Part shown: positions 28,080-36,119 of the stretch, piece by piece
Layout of the letters: each line of letters starts with the position of its first letter
Position numbering within the stretch: the first letter of the stretch is position 1
Assembly (NCBI RefSeq): GCF_011694815.1
Contig: NZ_CP050177.1
Location: 1,054,001-1,118,000, forward strand
Reading direction: 5' to 3'
DNA length: 64,000 bases
Origin: Streptomyces liangshanensis
GTDB lineage: Bacteria; Actinomycetota; Actinomycetes; Streptomycetales; Streptomycetaceae
The notes under the pieces: generated by a model
What the model saw: the letters and a program-made list of their open reading frames with translations, nothing else
Database searches by the model: none
What the model was told of the DNA's origin: nothing
Made by a program: the position numbers and the translations under genes

Positions 28080-30049
28080 GCGGCACCTCGCCGGACGGCG
28101 TTCTTCCAGGCGGTTTCGCGCAGCAGGCGCAGGCCGTTGAGGCCGACGACGACGGTGGAGCCTTCGTGTCCGGCGACACCGAGCGGCAGCGGGAGGGTGC
28201 CGACGAGGTCCCAGGCCACCAGGGCGGTGATGAAGACACCGGCGACGGCGAGGTTCTGGACGACGAGGCGGCGTGCGGCGCGGGAGAGGGCGACCACGGC
28301 GGGGATGGCGGCGAGTTCGTCCCGGACCACGACGGCGTCGGCGGTCTCCAGGGCCAGGTCGGAGCCGGCCTTGCCCATCGCGACGCCGGTGTGCGCGGCG
28401 GCCAGCGCCGGGGCGTCGTTGACGCCGTCGCCGACCACCAGCACCTTCCGGCCCTCGGCCTCCCACGCCCGTACCGCCGCGACCTTGTCCTGCGGGAGCA
28501 GTCCGGCGCGCACGTCGGTGATGCCGACCTGGGCGGCCAGGTGGCGGGCGGCGCGTTCGTTGTCGCCGGTCAGCAGGACCGGGGTGCGGCCGGTCAGCGC
28601 GGTCAGGGCCGCCACGGTGGCGGCGGCGTCCGGCCGCGGCCGGTCGGCGATGCCGATCACCCCGACCGCGTCGGCGTCGCGCAGGACGAGGACCGCGGTC
28701 TGCCCGGCCTCCTCCAGCTCCGCCACCGCCGCGGCCGCGGTCCCGGTGGCGGCCGGAAGGCGGGCGGGGGACCCGACCCGGACGGTACGGCCTTCGACGC
28801 CGGCGCTCACGCCCTGCCCGGGCACGGACGTGAAGCCGAGGGCATCGGGCGGCGACAGGCGGCGTTCGCGGGCGGCCCGTACGACCGCGCGGGCGAGCGG
28901 GTGCTCGCTGGGGTGCTCGACCGCGGCCGCCAGCGCGAGCAGACCGTCCTCGTCCAGCCCGGAGCCGGGCAGCGGCCGGATCCCGGTGACCCGGGGCGTG
29001 CCCTCGGTCAGGGTGCCGGTCTTGTCCAGGGCGACCGCGTCGACCTGGCCCAGGCGTTCCATCACGACGGCGGACTTGGCCAGGACACCGTGGCGGCCGG
29101 CGTTGGCGATGGCGGACAGCAGCGGCGGCATCGTGGACAGCACGACCGCGCACGGCGAGGCCACGATCATGAACGTCATCGCGCGGAGCAGGGCGGGCTG
29201 GAGGGCGGAGCCGAAGGCGAGCGGGACCGCGAAGACGCCGAGGGTGGCGACGACCATGCCGATCGAGTACCGCTGCTCGATCTTCTCGATGAACAGCTGG
29301 GTGGGGGCCTTCGTCCCGGACGCCTCCTCGACCATCCTCACGATCCGCGCGATCACCGAGTCGGCCGGATCCCGCTCGACGCGCACCCGCAGGGCGCCGG
29401 TGCCGTTGACGGTCCCGGCGAACACCGTGTCCCCGGCCTGTCGGGCCACGGGCAGGGGCTCGCCGGTGATGGTGGCCTGGTCGACGTCGCTCGCCCCGTC
29501 CAGGACGTGCCCGTCGGCGCCGATCCGCTCGCCGGGCCGCACCAGGACGAGGTCGCCGACCTTCAGGTCCCCGGCGGCGACCGTCTCCTCGCCGCCGCCG
29601 GGCAGCGACCGGGTCGCCGTCGGCGGCGCGAGGTCGAGCAGCCCGCGTACGGAGTCCGCCGTACGAGCGGTCGCCACCGCCTCCAGGGCCCCGGAGGTCG
29701 CGAAGATGACGATCAGCAGCGCCCCGTCCAGGACCTGTCCGACGGCCGCGGCGCCGAGGGCGGCCACCACCATCAGCAGGTCCACGTCCAGGGTCCTGGC
29801 CTTCAGCGCCTTCAGGCCCTCCCAGCCCGGCTGCCAACCGCCCGTGACGTAGGTGGCGGCGAACAGCGGACCCCACGCCCACGCCGGGGCGCCGAGCAGG
29901 TCGAGCGGGAGAGCCACCAGGAACAGGACCAGCGCGGCGAGCGCCCAGCGCGCCTCCGGCAGGGCCAGCGTCCGAGTACGCCGCCGGGGCGGAGCGGGCC
30001 GCGGACCGGCCACGGCCGGGGCGGGCCGCTGATCCAGGACAGAAGACAT
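28076..30049 (-). CDS. ctpJ: P1B-4-type metal-efflux ATPase (CtpJ/CtpD-like)
   Basis: A 657-residue heavy-metal P-type ATPase. The membrane metal site is SPC (VASPCAVVLST, Cys about residue 300) instead of CPC. With HEGST in a late helix, this defines the P1B-4 class (Co2+, Ni2+, Fe2+). Other landmarks: phosphorylation loop DKTGTLTEGTPRVTG (Asp about 342), TITGEPLPV, and GDGVNDAPALAAAHTGVAMG. There is no N-terminal HMA domain. ATG at 30049 gives a normal start; the frame extends further up through the regulator's promoter. Divergent from an NmtR-like sensor, exactly as ctpJ/nmtR in Mycobacterium tuberculosis. Confidence 0.88.
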   Translation of the reverse strand: MSSVLDQRPAPAVAGPRPAPPRRRTRTLALPEARWALAALVLFLVALPLDLLGAPAWAWGPLFAATYVTGGWQPGWEGLKALKARTLDVDLLMVVAALGAAAVGQVLDGALLIVIFATSGALEAVATARTADSVRGLLDLAPPTATRSLPGGGEETVAAGDLKVGDLVLVRPGERIGADGHVLDGASDVDQATITGEPLPVARQAGDTVFAGTVNGTGALRVRVERDPADSVIARIVRMVEEASGTKAPTQLFIEKIEQRYSIGMVVATLGVFAVPLAFGSALQPALLRAMTFMIVASPCAVVLSTMPPLLSAIANAGRHGVLAKSAVVMERLGQVDAVALDKTGTLTEGTPRVTGIRPLPGSGLDEDGLLALAAAVEHPSEHPLARAVVRAARERRLSPPDALGFTSVPGQGVSAGVEGRTVRVGSPARLPAATGTAAAAVAELEEAGQTAVLVLRDADAVGVIGIADRPRPDAAATVAALTALTGRTPVLLTGDNERAARHLAAQVGITDVRAGLLPQDKVAAVRAWEAEGRKVLVVGDGVNDAPALAAAHTGVAMGKAGSDLALETADAVVVRDELAAIPAVVALSRAARRLVVQNLAVAGVFITALVAWDLVGTLPLPLGVAGHEGSTVVVGLNGLRLLRETAWKNAVRRGAA

Positions 30050-30090
30050 GACAAAACAACCCTTCACGGGCGGACGGGGGCAGCGCGCCC

Positions 30091-30137
30091 ACCTTACAGG
30101 AATACCTGAACAGGTCTTCATGTGTGATCGGTATGAT
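30091..30137. promoter_or_regulatory. Divergent promoter/operator of ctpJ-like and nmtR-like genes
   Basis: ACCTGAACAGGT (30104-30115) is a perfect palindrome nested in TGAA-N6-TTCA (30107-30120), similar to SmtB/ArsR operators. For the plus strand, TATGAT (30132-30137) is a good -10 whose predicted start coincides with ATG 30144 (leaderless). For the minus strand TAAGGT (30091-30096) is a -10 candidate. The operator overlaps both promoters. Confidence 0.6.
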
Positions 30138-30143
30138 GGCGCA

Positions 30144-30524
30144 ATGGGCCATGGAACGGACACCGCAGGCAGCGCCACCACCCGCGAGCGCCTCGACACC
30201 GTCGGCACCGCCGACGTCGCCGCCACCCTCCAGGCCCTCGCCACGCCCTCGCGGCTCTACATCCTGGCCCGGCTCCAGGAGGGCGCCTGCTCGGTGAGGG
30301 ACCTCGCGGAGGCCGTCGGCATGGAGGCCTCCGCCTGCTCCCACCAGCTGCGCCTGCTGCGCAACCTCGGGCTGGTCACCGGCGAGCGGCACGGGCGCTC
30401 GATCGTCTACGCCCTGTACGACAACCACGTCGCCGAGCTCCTCGACCAGGCGCTGTACCACGTCGAGCACCTGCGCCTGGGCGTCCACGACGGCCGGGGC
30501 GAGCCGGCCTCCGCTCAGGCCTGA
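30144..30524 (+). CDS. nmtR: ArsR/SmtB-family metal sensor, NmtR-like
   Basis: A 126-residue winged-HTH repressor (ALATPSRLYILARLQEGACSVRDLAEAVGMEASACSHQLRLLRNLGLV). The alpha-5 helix carries D93, H95, H106 and H109, with the same spacing as the Ni/Co ligands Asp91, His93, His104 and His107 of mycobacterial NmtR. So it should release DNA on Ni2+ or Co2+ and derepress the adjacent efflux ATPase. ATG at 30144 is chosen because a TATGAT -10 box 6 nt upstream predicts a leaderless message; ATG at 30120 is possible but would sit inside the operator. Confidence 0.85.
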   Translation: MGHGTDTAGSATTRERLDTVGTADVAATLQALATPSRLYILARLQEGACSVRDLAEAVGMEASACSHQLRLLRNLGLVTGERHGRSIVYALYDNHVAELLDQALYHVEHLRLGVHDGRGEPASAQA

Positions 30525-30588
30525 GCGCCGGGCGCTTCCGGGCGCGGGCCGCTCAGGCCTGAGCGCCCGGCGCCTCGGGACGCGGGCC
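30513..30588. repeat. 38-bp tandem duplication spanning two convergent gene ends
   Basis: Two adjacent 38-bp units (30513-30550 and 30551-30588), differing at four positions, each begin with the palindrome GCTCAGGCCTGAGC. Unit 1 supplies the stop of the ArsR gene and unit 2 the stop of the facing ligase gene. Confidence 0.85.
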
Positions 30589-32364
30589 CTCGGCGGGGCC
30601 CGCGCTGTGGAGCCAGCCGCGCAGCGGGGCCTTGAGCACCTTGCCGATGGAGTTGCGCGGGAGGGACCCGATGAGTTCCAGGCGGCTCGGCTGGTACCAC
30701 TCGGTCATGCCCCGGTCCGTGAGGAACTCCCGCAGCTCCCCCAGGGTCAGCGTCGGTGACTTCGGGACGACCACGGCGCAGGCCAGCTCGCCGCCCTCGC
30801 CGTCGGGGTAGCCGATCAGGGCCACCTCGGCGACGCCGGGGTGGTTGAGGAGCTCGGTCTCGACGTCGTTCACGGGGATCATGAACGTACCGCCGATCCG
30901 GTCCACCTCTCGGCTGATGATGCGCAGTCCGCCCCGCCCGTCGGGGATGGCCAGGTCCCCGGTGTCGTACCACCCGTCGTCGTGCTCGGCGACCACCCGG
31001 AGCCGGCCGCTGTCCCGGCCCAGCGTGGCGAGCGCGACCCCACCGCCGCGTACGAACAGCCGGGCGGGCTGCTCGGGGCTCCACGACCCGTGCGGCGACG
31101 GCGGCACGTCCGGCACGGTCTCCGGCGTCTCAGCCGCCCCGGACGCGGTCGGCCTGAAGTCGATCTCCAGCCCGGACCCCGGCCTCCCGTCGCTGTGCGC
31201 GCCCCAGAGCGGCGGGTCGTCGGCGCGTGTCCAGGTGTGGCCCGGTACTTCCGTCATCCCCCACAGCGTCCGCAGCGGCACACCCCAGATCCGCGGCACC
31301 GCCGAGACGAGCTGGCCGGGGACGCTGGTCGCGCCGCTGAACACGAGCCGCAGCGGCGCCTTCTCGCGCGCGTTCCCGGTCGCGTCCTCGGTCGCGCTCC
31401 CTGTCCCGCTCTCGGTGGCCGCGACCAGGGCCGCGAGATACGACGGCGCACCGGCGAAGACCGTGGCCTCGCTGTCGACCAGCATCTCCGGGACGTCGTG
31501 CGGTCTCCATACGTCGGACACCACGGACGTGCCGCCCGCCAGCAGCGGGATGAGCACTCCGTAGATCATCCCGAAGACGTGCGGCTGGGCCTGCGGGGTG
31601 AAGATCCGGTCGTGCGTGTCGAGCCCTTCGGCCTCCACGACCGGGAAGGCGCCCGCGTGGAGGGTGTTGAAGCTGTGCAGCACACCCTTGGGCTCACCGG
31701 AGTTGCCCGAGGTGAAGAGCACGACGGCGCCGCGGTCGGGGTCCTCGTTCGACTCGCTCACGACCATCGGGTGGCGGCGCTCCCACGGCGTCTCCTCGAA
31801 GTGGCGGACGAAGTCCACCTCGCTCCCCGGGGCGCTGGTGCCCAGCACCACACGGTGACGCAGGCGCGGCAGGCGGGCCGCGATCTTGGACAGCGCCTCG
31901 GCGTGGTCGGTGCCGGCCCAGCGGTCGACCGTGACGCAGACGCTCGCGCCCACCCGGGCGAGGGTCCGCTCCAGCTCACGCGGGCCGATCGTGGGCATGA
32001 CCGGGGCCACCACCGCGCCGACCCGGACGCAGGCCAGCATCAGCGCGCTGAGCTGCCACCAGTTGGGCAGCTGGATCGCGACCACGTGGCCCGGCCGCAC
32101 CCCCAGCTCGTACAGGGCGCCCGCGAAGCGCTCGACGTAACGGTCGTACTCGCTGTACGTGAGCCTGCGCATCCCCGCGCCGGAGCGGTAGGCGATCACG
32201 GCGGGCGCGTCGGGGATCAGCTCCCGCCAGCGGCGCAGGTCGTCCAGCGGACCGACGTCACGCCAGACGCCGTCCGCGCGGTACTTCCGCACCAGCTCGT
32301 CGGCAGGTCGCAGGCCGAAGATCGCCGGTCCGTGAATCTCGTCGCTCACGACTGGTTTCGCCAT
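30553..32364 (-). CDS. AMP-forming acyl-CoA ligase (cyclohexanecarboxylate-CoA ligase-like)
   Basis: A 603-residue adenylate-forming enzyme. Motifs: A3 LFTSGNSGEPKGVLHS (Asn where Thr is common), WGMTEVPGHTW, A8 GWYDTGDLA, DRIGGTFMIPVNDVETEL, and a NSIGKVLKAPLR C-terminal Lys region. It activates a carboxylic acid as acyl-AMP and then CoA thioester. Around residues 310-325 there is a Thr/Gly/Ala-rich insertion (ESGTGSATEDATGNARE). A CRP-like palindrome lies about 45 nt upstream, suggesting catabolic control. Substrate not predictable. Confidence 0.85.
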   Translation of the reverse strand: MAKPVVSDEIHGPAIFGLRPADELVRKYRADGVWRDVGPLDDLRRWRELIPDAPAVIAYRSGAGMRRLTYSEYDRYVERFAGALYELGVRPGHVVAIQLPNWWQLSALMLACVRVGAVVAPVMPTIGPRELERTLARVGASVCVTVDRWAGTDHAEALSKIAARLPRLRHRVVLGTSAPGSEVDFVRHFEETPWERRHPMVVSESNEDPDRGAVVLFTSGNSGEPKGVLHSFNTLHAGAFPVVEAEGLDTHDRIFTPQAQPHVFGMIYGVLIPLLAGGTSVVSDVWRPHDVPEMLVDSEATVFAGAPSYLAALVAATESGTGSATEDATGNAREKAPLRLVFSGATSVPGQLVSAVPRIWGVPLRTLWGMTEVPGHTWTRADDPPLWGAHSDGRPGSGLEIDFRPTASGAAETPETVPDVPPSPHGSWSPEQPARLFVRGGGVALATLGRDSGRLRVVAEHDDGWYDTGDLAIPDGRGGLRIISREVDRIGGTFMIPVNDVETELLNHPGVAEVALIGYPDGEGGELACAVVVPKSPTLTLGELREFLTDRGMTEWYQPSRLELIGSLPRNSIGKVLKAPLRGWLHSAGPAEGPRPEAPGAQA

Positions 32365-32409
32365 ATAGGTGTAAACGTGAAGAACTCGCTCAATGGATCA
32401 CATCTTGGC

Positions 32410-32425
32410 GGTGACAAAAGTCACA
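32410..32425. promoter_or_regulatory. CRP-like palindrome upstream of the acyl-CoA ligase
   Basis: GGTGACAAAAGTCACA matches the CRP-family pattern TGTGA-N6-TCACA at all but the first base. It sits in the 106-nt gap between the LysR stop and the ligase start, the AT-richest part of that gap. Confidence 0.5.
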
Positions 32426-32470
32426 GCCACTCCAAAATTAGAGCAACCGCGACCATTCGCGCAATCGACC

Positions 32471-33385
32471 TCACCCTGTGGTGAGGCCGGCGGCCGCGCG
32501 GGCCAGCGAGTCCAGTACGGGACGGATCAGCGGATGGTCCTCGGCGCCCCGCCGGACCGCGGCGAAGACCCTGCGCGTCGCGGCGGGGCCCTCCACGGGG
32601 CGGACGACGGTGCCCTTCAGGTCCATGCCGCGCAGCGCGGACCGCGGCACCAGCGCCACCCCGGCGCCCGCGCCCGCCAGGGCCACGACGGCGTGGAAGT
32701 CGTCCGAGGAGTGCACCTGGCGCGGCTGGAACCCGGCCAGCTCGCAGGCCAGCTGCATCACGTCGTGGCAGGGGTTGCCCGGGTACGGGCCGATCCAGTC
32801 GCTGTCCGCGAGCCCGGCGAGCACCACGCGCTCGCCGAGGCCGAGGGGGTGCGCGGCGGGCAGGACCGCGTCGAACGGCTCCGCGTACAGGGGGACGCGG
32901 GACAGCCGCAGGTCGTCCTCCCGGGGGGCGCCCCGGTACTCGACGGCGACCGCGACGTCGGCCTGGCCGTCCAGCACCATGGGCAGGCTCTCGTCGCCCT
33001 CGGCGTCCCGTACCCGTACGCGTATGTCGGGGTGCACGCCCGCCAGCTCCCGGAGCGCGGGGGCCAGCACCTCGGCGATCCCGGTCGCGAACGCGGCGAC
33101 GGTCACCTCACCGGCGGCCCCGCCCGCGTACGCCGCGAGCTCGGCCTCGGCACGCTCCAGCTGCGCGAGGACGGCGTGCGCGTGGGCCAGCAGGATCTCC
33201 CCGGCGGCGGTCAGCCGTACGCCGCGGCCGCTGCGGGTCAGGAGCGTGTGGCCGGTCTCCTGCTCCAGGGCGGCGAGCTGCTGGGAGACGGCGGAGGGGG
33301 TGAGGTACAGGGCGGCGGCCGCGGCGGTCACCGTGCGGTGGTACGCCACGGCGCGAAGAATGCGGAGACGCCGGGGGTCGATCAC
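32471..33385 (-). CDS. LysR-family transcriptional regulator
   Basis: A 304-residue LysR protein: N-terminal HTH (LRAVAYHRTVTAAAAALYLTPSAVSQQLAALEQETGHTLLTRSGRGVRLT), then a periplasmic-binding-like effector domain. GTG at 33385. It lies between kbl and the acyl-CoA ligase, all on the minus strand. A repeat-rich 276-nt gap with a hairpin separates it from kbl, so it is probably transcribed independently. Target unknown. Confidence 0.88.
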   Translation of the reverse strand: MIDPRRLRILRAVAYHRTVTAAAAALYLTPSAVSQQLAALEQETGHTLLTRSGRGVRLTAAGEILLAHAHAVLAQLERAEAELAAYAGGAAGEVTVAAFATGIAEVLAPALRELAGVHPDIRVRVRDAEGDESLPMVLDGQADVAVAVEYRGAPREDDLRLSRVPLYAEPFDAVLPAAHPLGLGERVVLAGLADSDWIGPYPGNPCHDVMQLACELAGFQPRQVHSSDDFHAVVALAGAGAGVALVPRSALRGMDLKGTVVRPVEGPAATRRVFAAVRRGAEDHPLIRPVLDSLARAAAGLTTG

Positions 33386-33450
33386 GCCCCCAGGTTACGT
33401 CCGCCCCACCCGCGCCGTAGCCCCCGCCCGACGCCGCGCGCCTCCCCGAT

Positions 33451-33474
33451 GTCCTCAATCGCCGGACGGGCTGA
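33451..33474. repeat. Dispersed Streptomyces intergenic repeat, copy 1
   Basis: A 24-bp element (GTCCTCAATCGCCGGACGGG followed by CTGA), first of three copies in the LysR-kbl gap. Confidence 0.75.
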
Positions 33475-33511
33475 TTTTGGCTCGGGCCCGATGACCGTGC
33501 GGGTCAAAGAC

Positions 33512-33535
33512 GTCCTCAAACGCCGGACGGGCTGA
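33512..33535. repeat. Dispersed Streptomyces intergenic repeat, copy 2
   Basis: Same orientation as copy 1, with a single A for T substitution (TCAAACGCC). Confidence 0.75.
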
Positions 33536-33541
33536 AAGCAA

Positions 33542-33580
33542 GCCCCCGGAGGGGGCGGGTTGTTTGGGCCCGCCCCCCGG
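33542..33580 (-). terminator. GC-rich hairpin downstream of kbl
   Basis: A GGGGGCGGG / CCCGCCCCC stem (33551-33559 with 33569-33577) with a 9-nt loop lies between repeat copies 2 and 3, about 80 nt after the kbl stop. Likely the tdh-kbl terminator. Confidence 0.6.
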
Positions 33581-33620
33581 CGACAACCCGCAGGTAGGCA
33601 CCGGCCCGCAGCGGGCACCA

Positions 33621-33645
33621 TCAAGCCCGTCCGGCGATTGAGGAC
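33621..33645. repeat. Dispersed Streptomyces intergenic repeat, copy 3 (inverted)
   Basis: Inverted relative to copies 1 and 2 with one extra base, so copies 1/2 and 3 can form a long stem around the hairpin. Confidence 0.75.
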
Positions 33646-33661
33646 AACAACGGCAACGCCG

Positions 33662-34855
<1,194 letters not shown>

Positions 34856-34880
34856 GGCTTTCTCCAAGGAGGCGAGGCGT

Positions 34881-34962
34881 ACCGGCTGCCGGAGGACCGG
34901 CTACGGAGGACCGACACCGGACGACCGGCTACCGGAGAACCGGCTACGGACGACCGGAACCG
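34881..34962. repeat. 14-15 bp minisatellite between tdh and kbl
   Basis: Five to six degenerate copies of ACCGGCTACGGAGG fill most of the 108-nt gap between the tdh stop and the kbl start. Confidence 0.75.
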
Positions 34963-34963
34963 A

Positions 34964-35992
34964 TCAGATGGTCCAGTCGAGAATGATCTTGCCGCTGCGG
35001 GCGGTCGCGGCCTCGTCGAAGGCCGCGTCGAAGTCCTGGTAGTCGTAGCTGCCGGTGATGACGGGGCTCAGGTCCAGGCCGCCCTCCAGGAGGACGGTCA
35101 TGGCGTACCACGTCTCGTACATCTCCCGGCCGTAGATCCCCTTGATCGTGATCATGGACGTGACGATCTTCGACCAGTCGACGGCGAACTCGTCGGCGGG
35201 GAGACCCAGCATCGCGATCCGGCCGCCGTGCGTCATGTTGTCGACCATGTCCCGCATGGCCTCGGGGCGTCCCGACATCTCCAGGCCGACGTCGAAGCCC
35301 TCCTTGAGGCCGAGCCTGCGCTGCGCCTCGGCGATGCCGTGCGACGAGACGTCGAGGGCGAGGGTGGCGCCGACCTTGCGGGCGAGGTCGAGGCGGGCGG
35401 GGCTGACGTCGGTGATCACGACGTTGCGCGCCCCGGCGTGCCGGGCGACGGCGGCGGCCATGATCCCGATGGGGCCGGCGCCGGTGATGAGGACGTCCTC
35501 GCCGACGAGGGGGAAGGAGAGCGCGGTGTGCACGGCGTTGCCGAACGGGTCGAAGATCGCGGCGACGTCGAGGTCGACGGGGGCGCGGTGGACCCAGACG
35601 TTCGAGGCGGGCAGGGCGACGTACTCGGCGAACGCGCCGTCGCGCCCGACGCCCAGGCCCACGGTGCTGCGGCAGAGGTGGCGGCGGCCGGCGAGACAGT
35701 TGCGGCACCGGCCGCAGACGAGGTGGCCCTCGCCGCTGACGAGGTCACCGACCGCGATGTCCTGGACGTCGGCGCCGAGGGCGGCCACCTCGCCGACGAA
35801 CTCGTGGCCGAGGACGCGCGGGGTGGTGACGGCGTGCTGGGCCCAGCCGTCCCAGGAGCGGATGTGCAGGTCCGTACCGCAGATGCCGGTACGGAGCACC
35901 TTGATCAGTACGTCACCGGGGCCGGTGACCGGCTCCGGCACGTCCATGAGCCACAGCCCCGGCTCGGCCTTCTGCTTCACAAGTGCCTTCAT
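34964..35992 (-). CDS. tdh: L-threonine 3-dehydrogenase
   Basis: A 342-residue zinc alcohol dehydrogenase-family enzyme. Catalytic zinc site: [10 protein letters not shown] (Cys) and LGHEFVGEV (His-Glu). Structural zinc site: [15 protein letters not shown]. Rossmann motif: [14 protein letters not shown]. It oxidises threonine to 2-amino-3-ketobutyrate for Kbl, giving glycine plus acetyl-CoA. GGGAG lies 8 nt before ATG 35992. Confidence 0.95.
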   Translation of the reverse strand: MKALVKQKAEPGLWLMDVPEPVTGPGDVLIKVLRTGICGTDLHIRSWDGWAQHAVTTPRVLGHEFVGEVAALGADVQDIAVGDLVSGEGHLVCGRCRNCLAGRRHLCRSTVGLGVGRDGAFAEYVALPASNVWVHRAPVDLDVAAIFDPFGNAVHTALSFPLVGEDVLITGAGPIGIMAAAVARHAGARNVVITDVSPARLDLARKVGATLALDVSSHGIAEAQRRLGLKEGFDVGLEMSGRPEAMRDMVDNMTHGGRIAMLGLPADEFAVDWSKIVTSMITIKGIYGREMYETWYAMTVLLEGGLDLSPVITGSYDYQDFDAAFDEAATARSGKIILDWTI

Positions 35993-36119
35993 GGGGGTGG
36001 CTCCCGGGGGTGAGGGTGGTACCGATCGGTGATCGCTGGTCGGCGCTCACGCCCCCAATCTGCCGAGCGCGGGTCCTCCAGTCCATCGAGGATTTCTTAA
36101 CCGGCCCAACAGCGCACCT

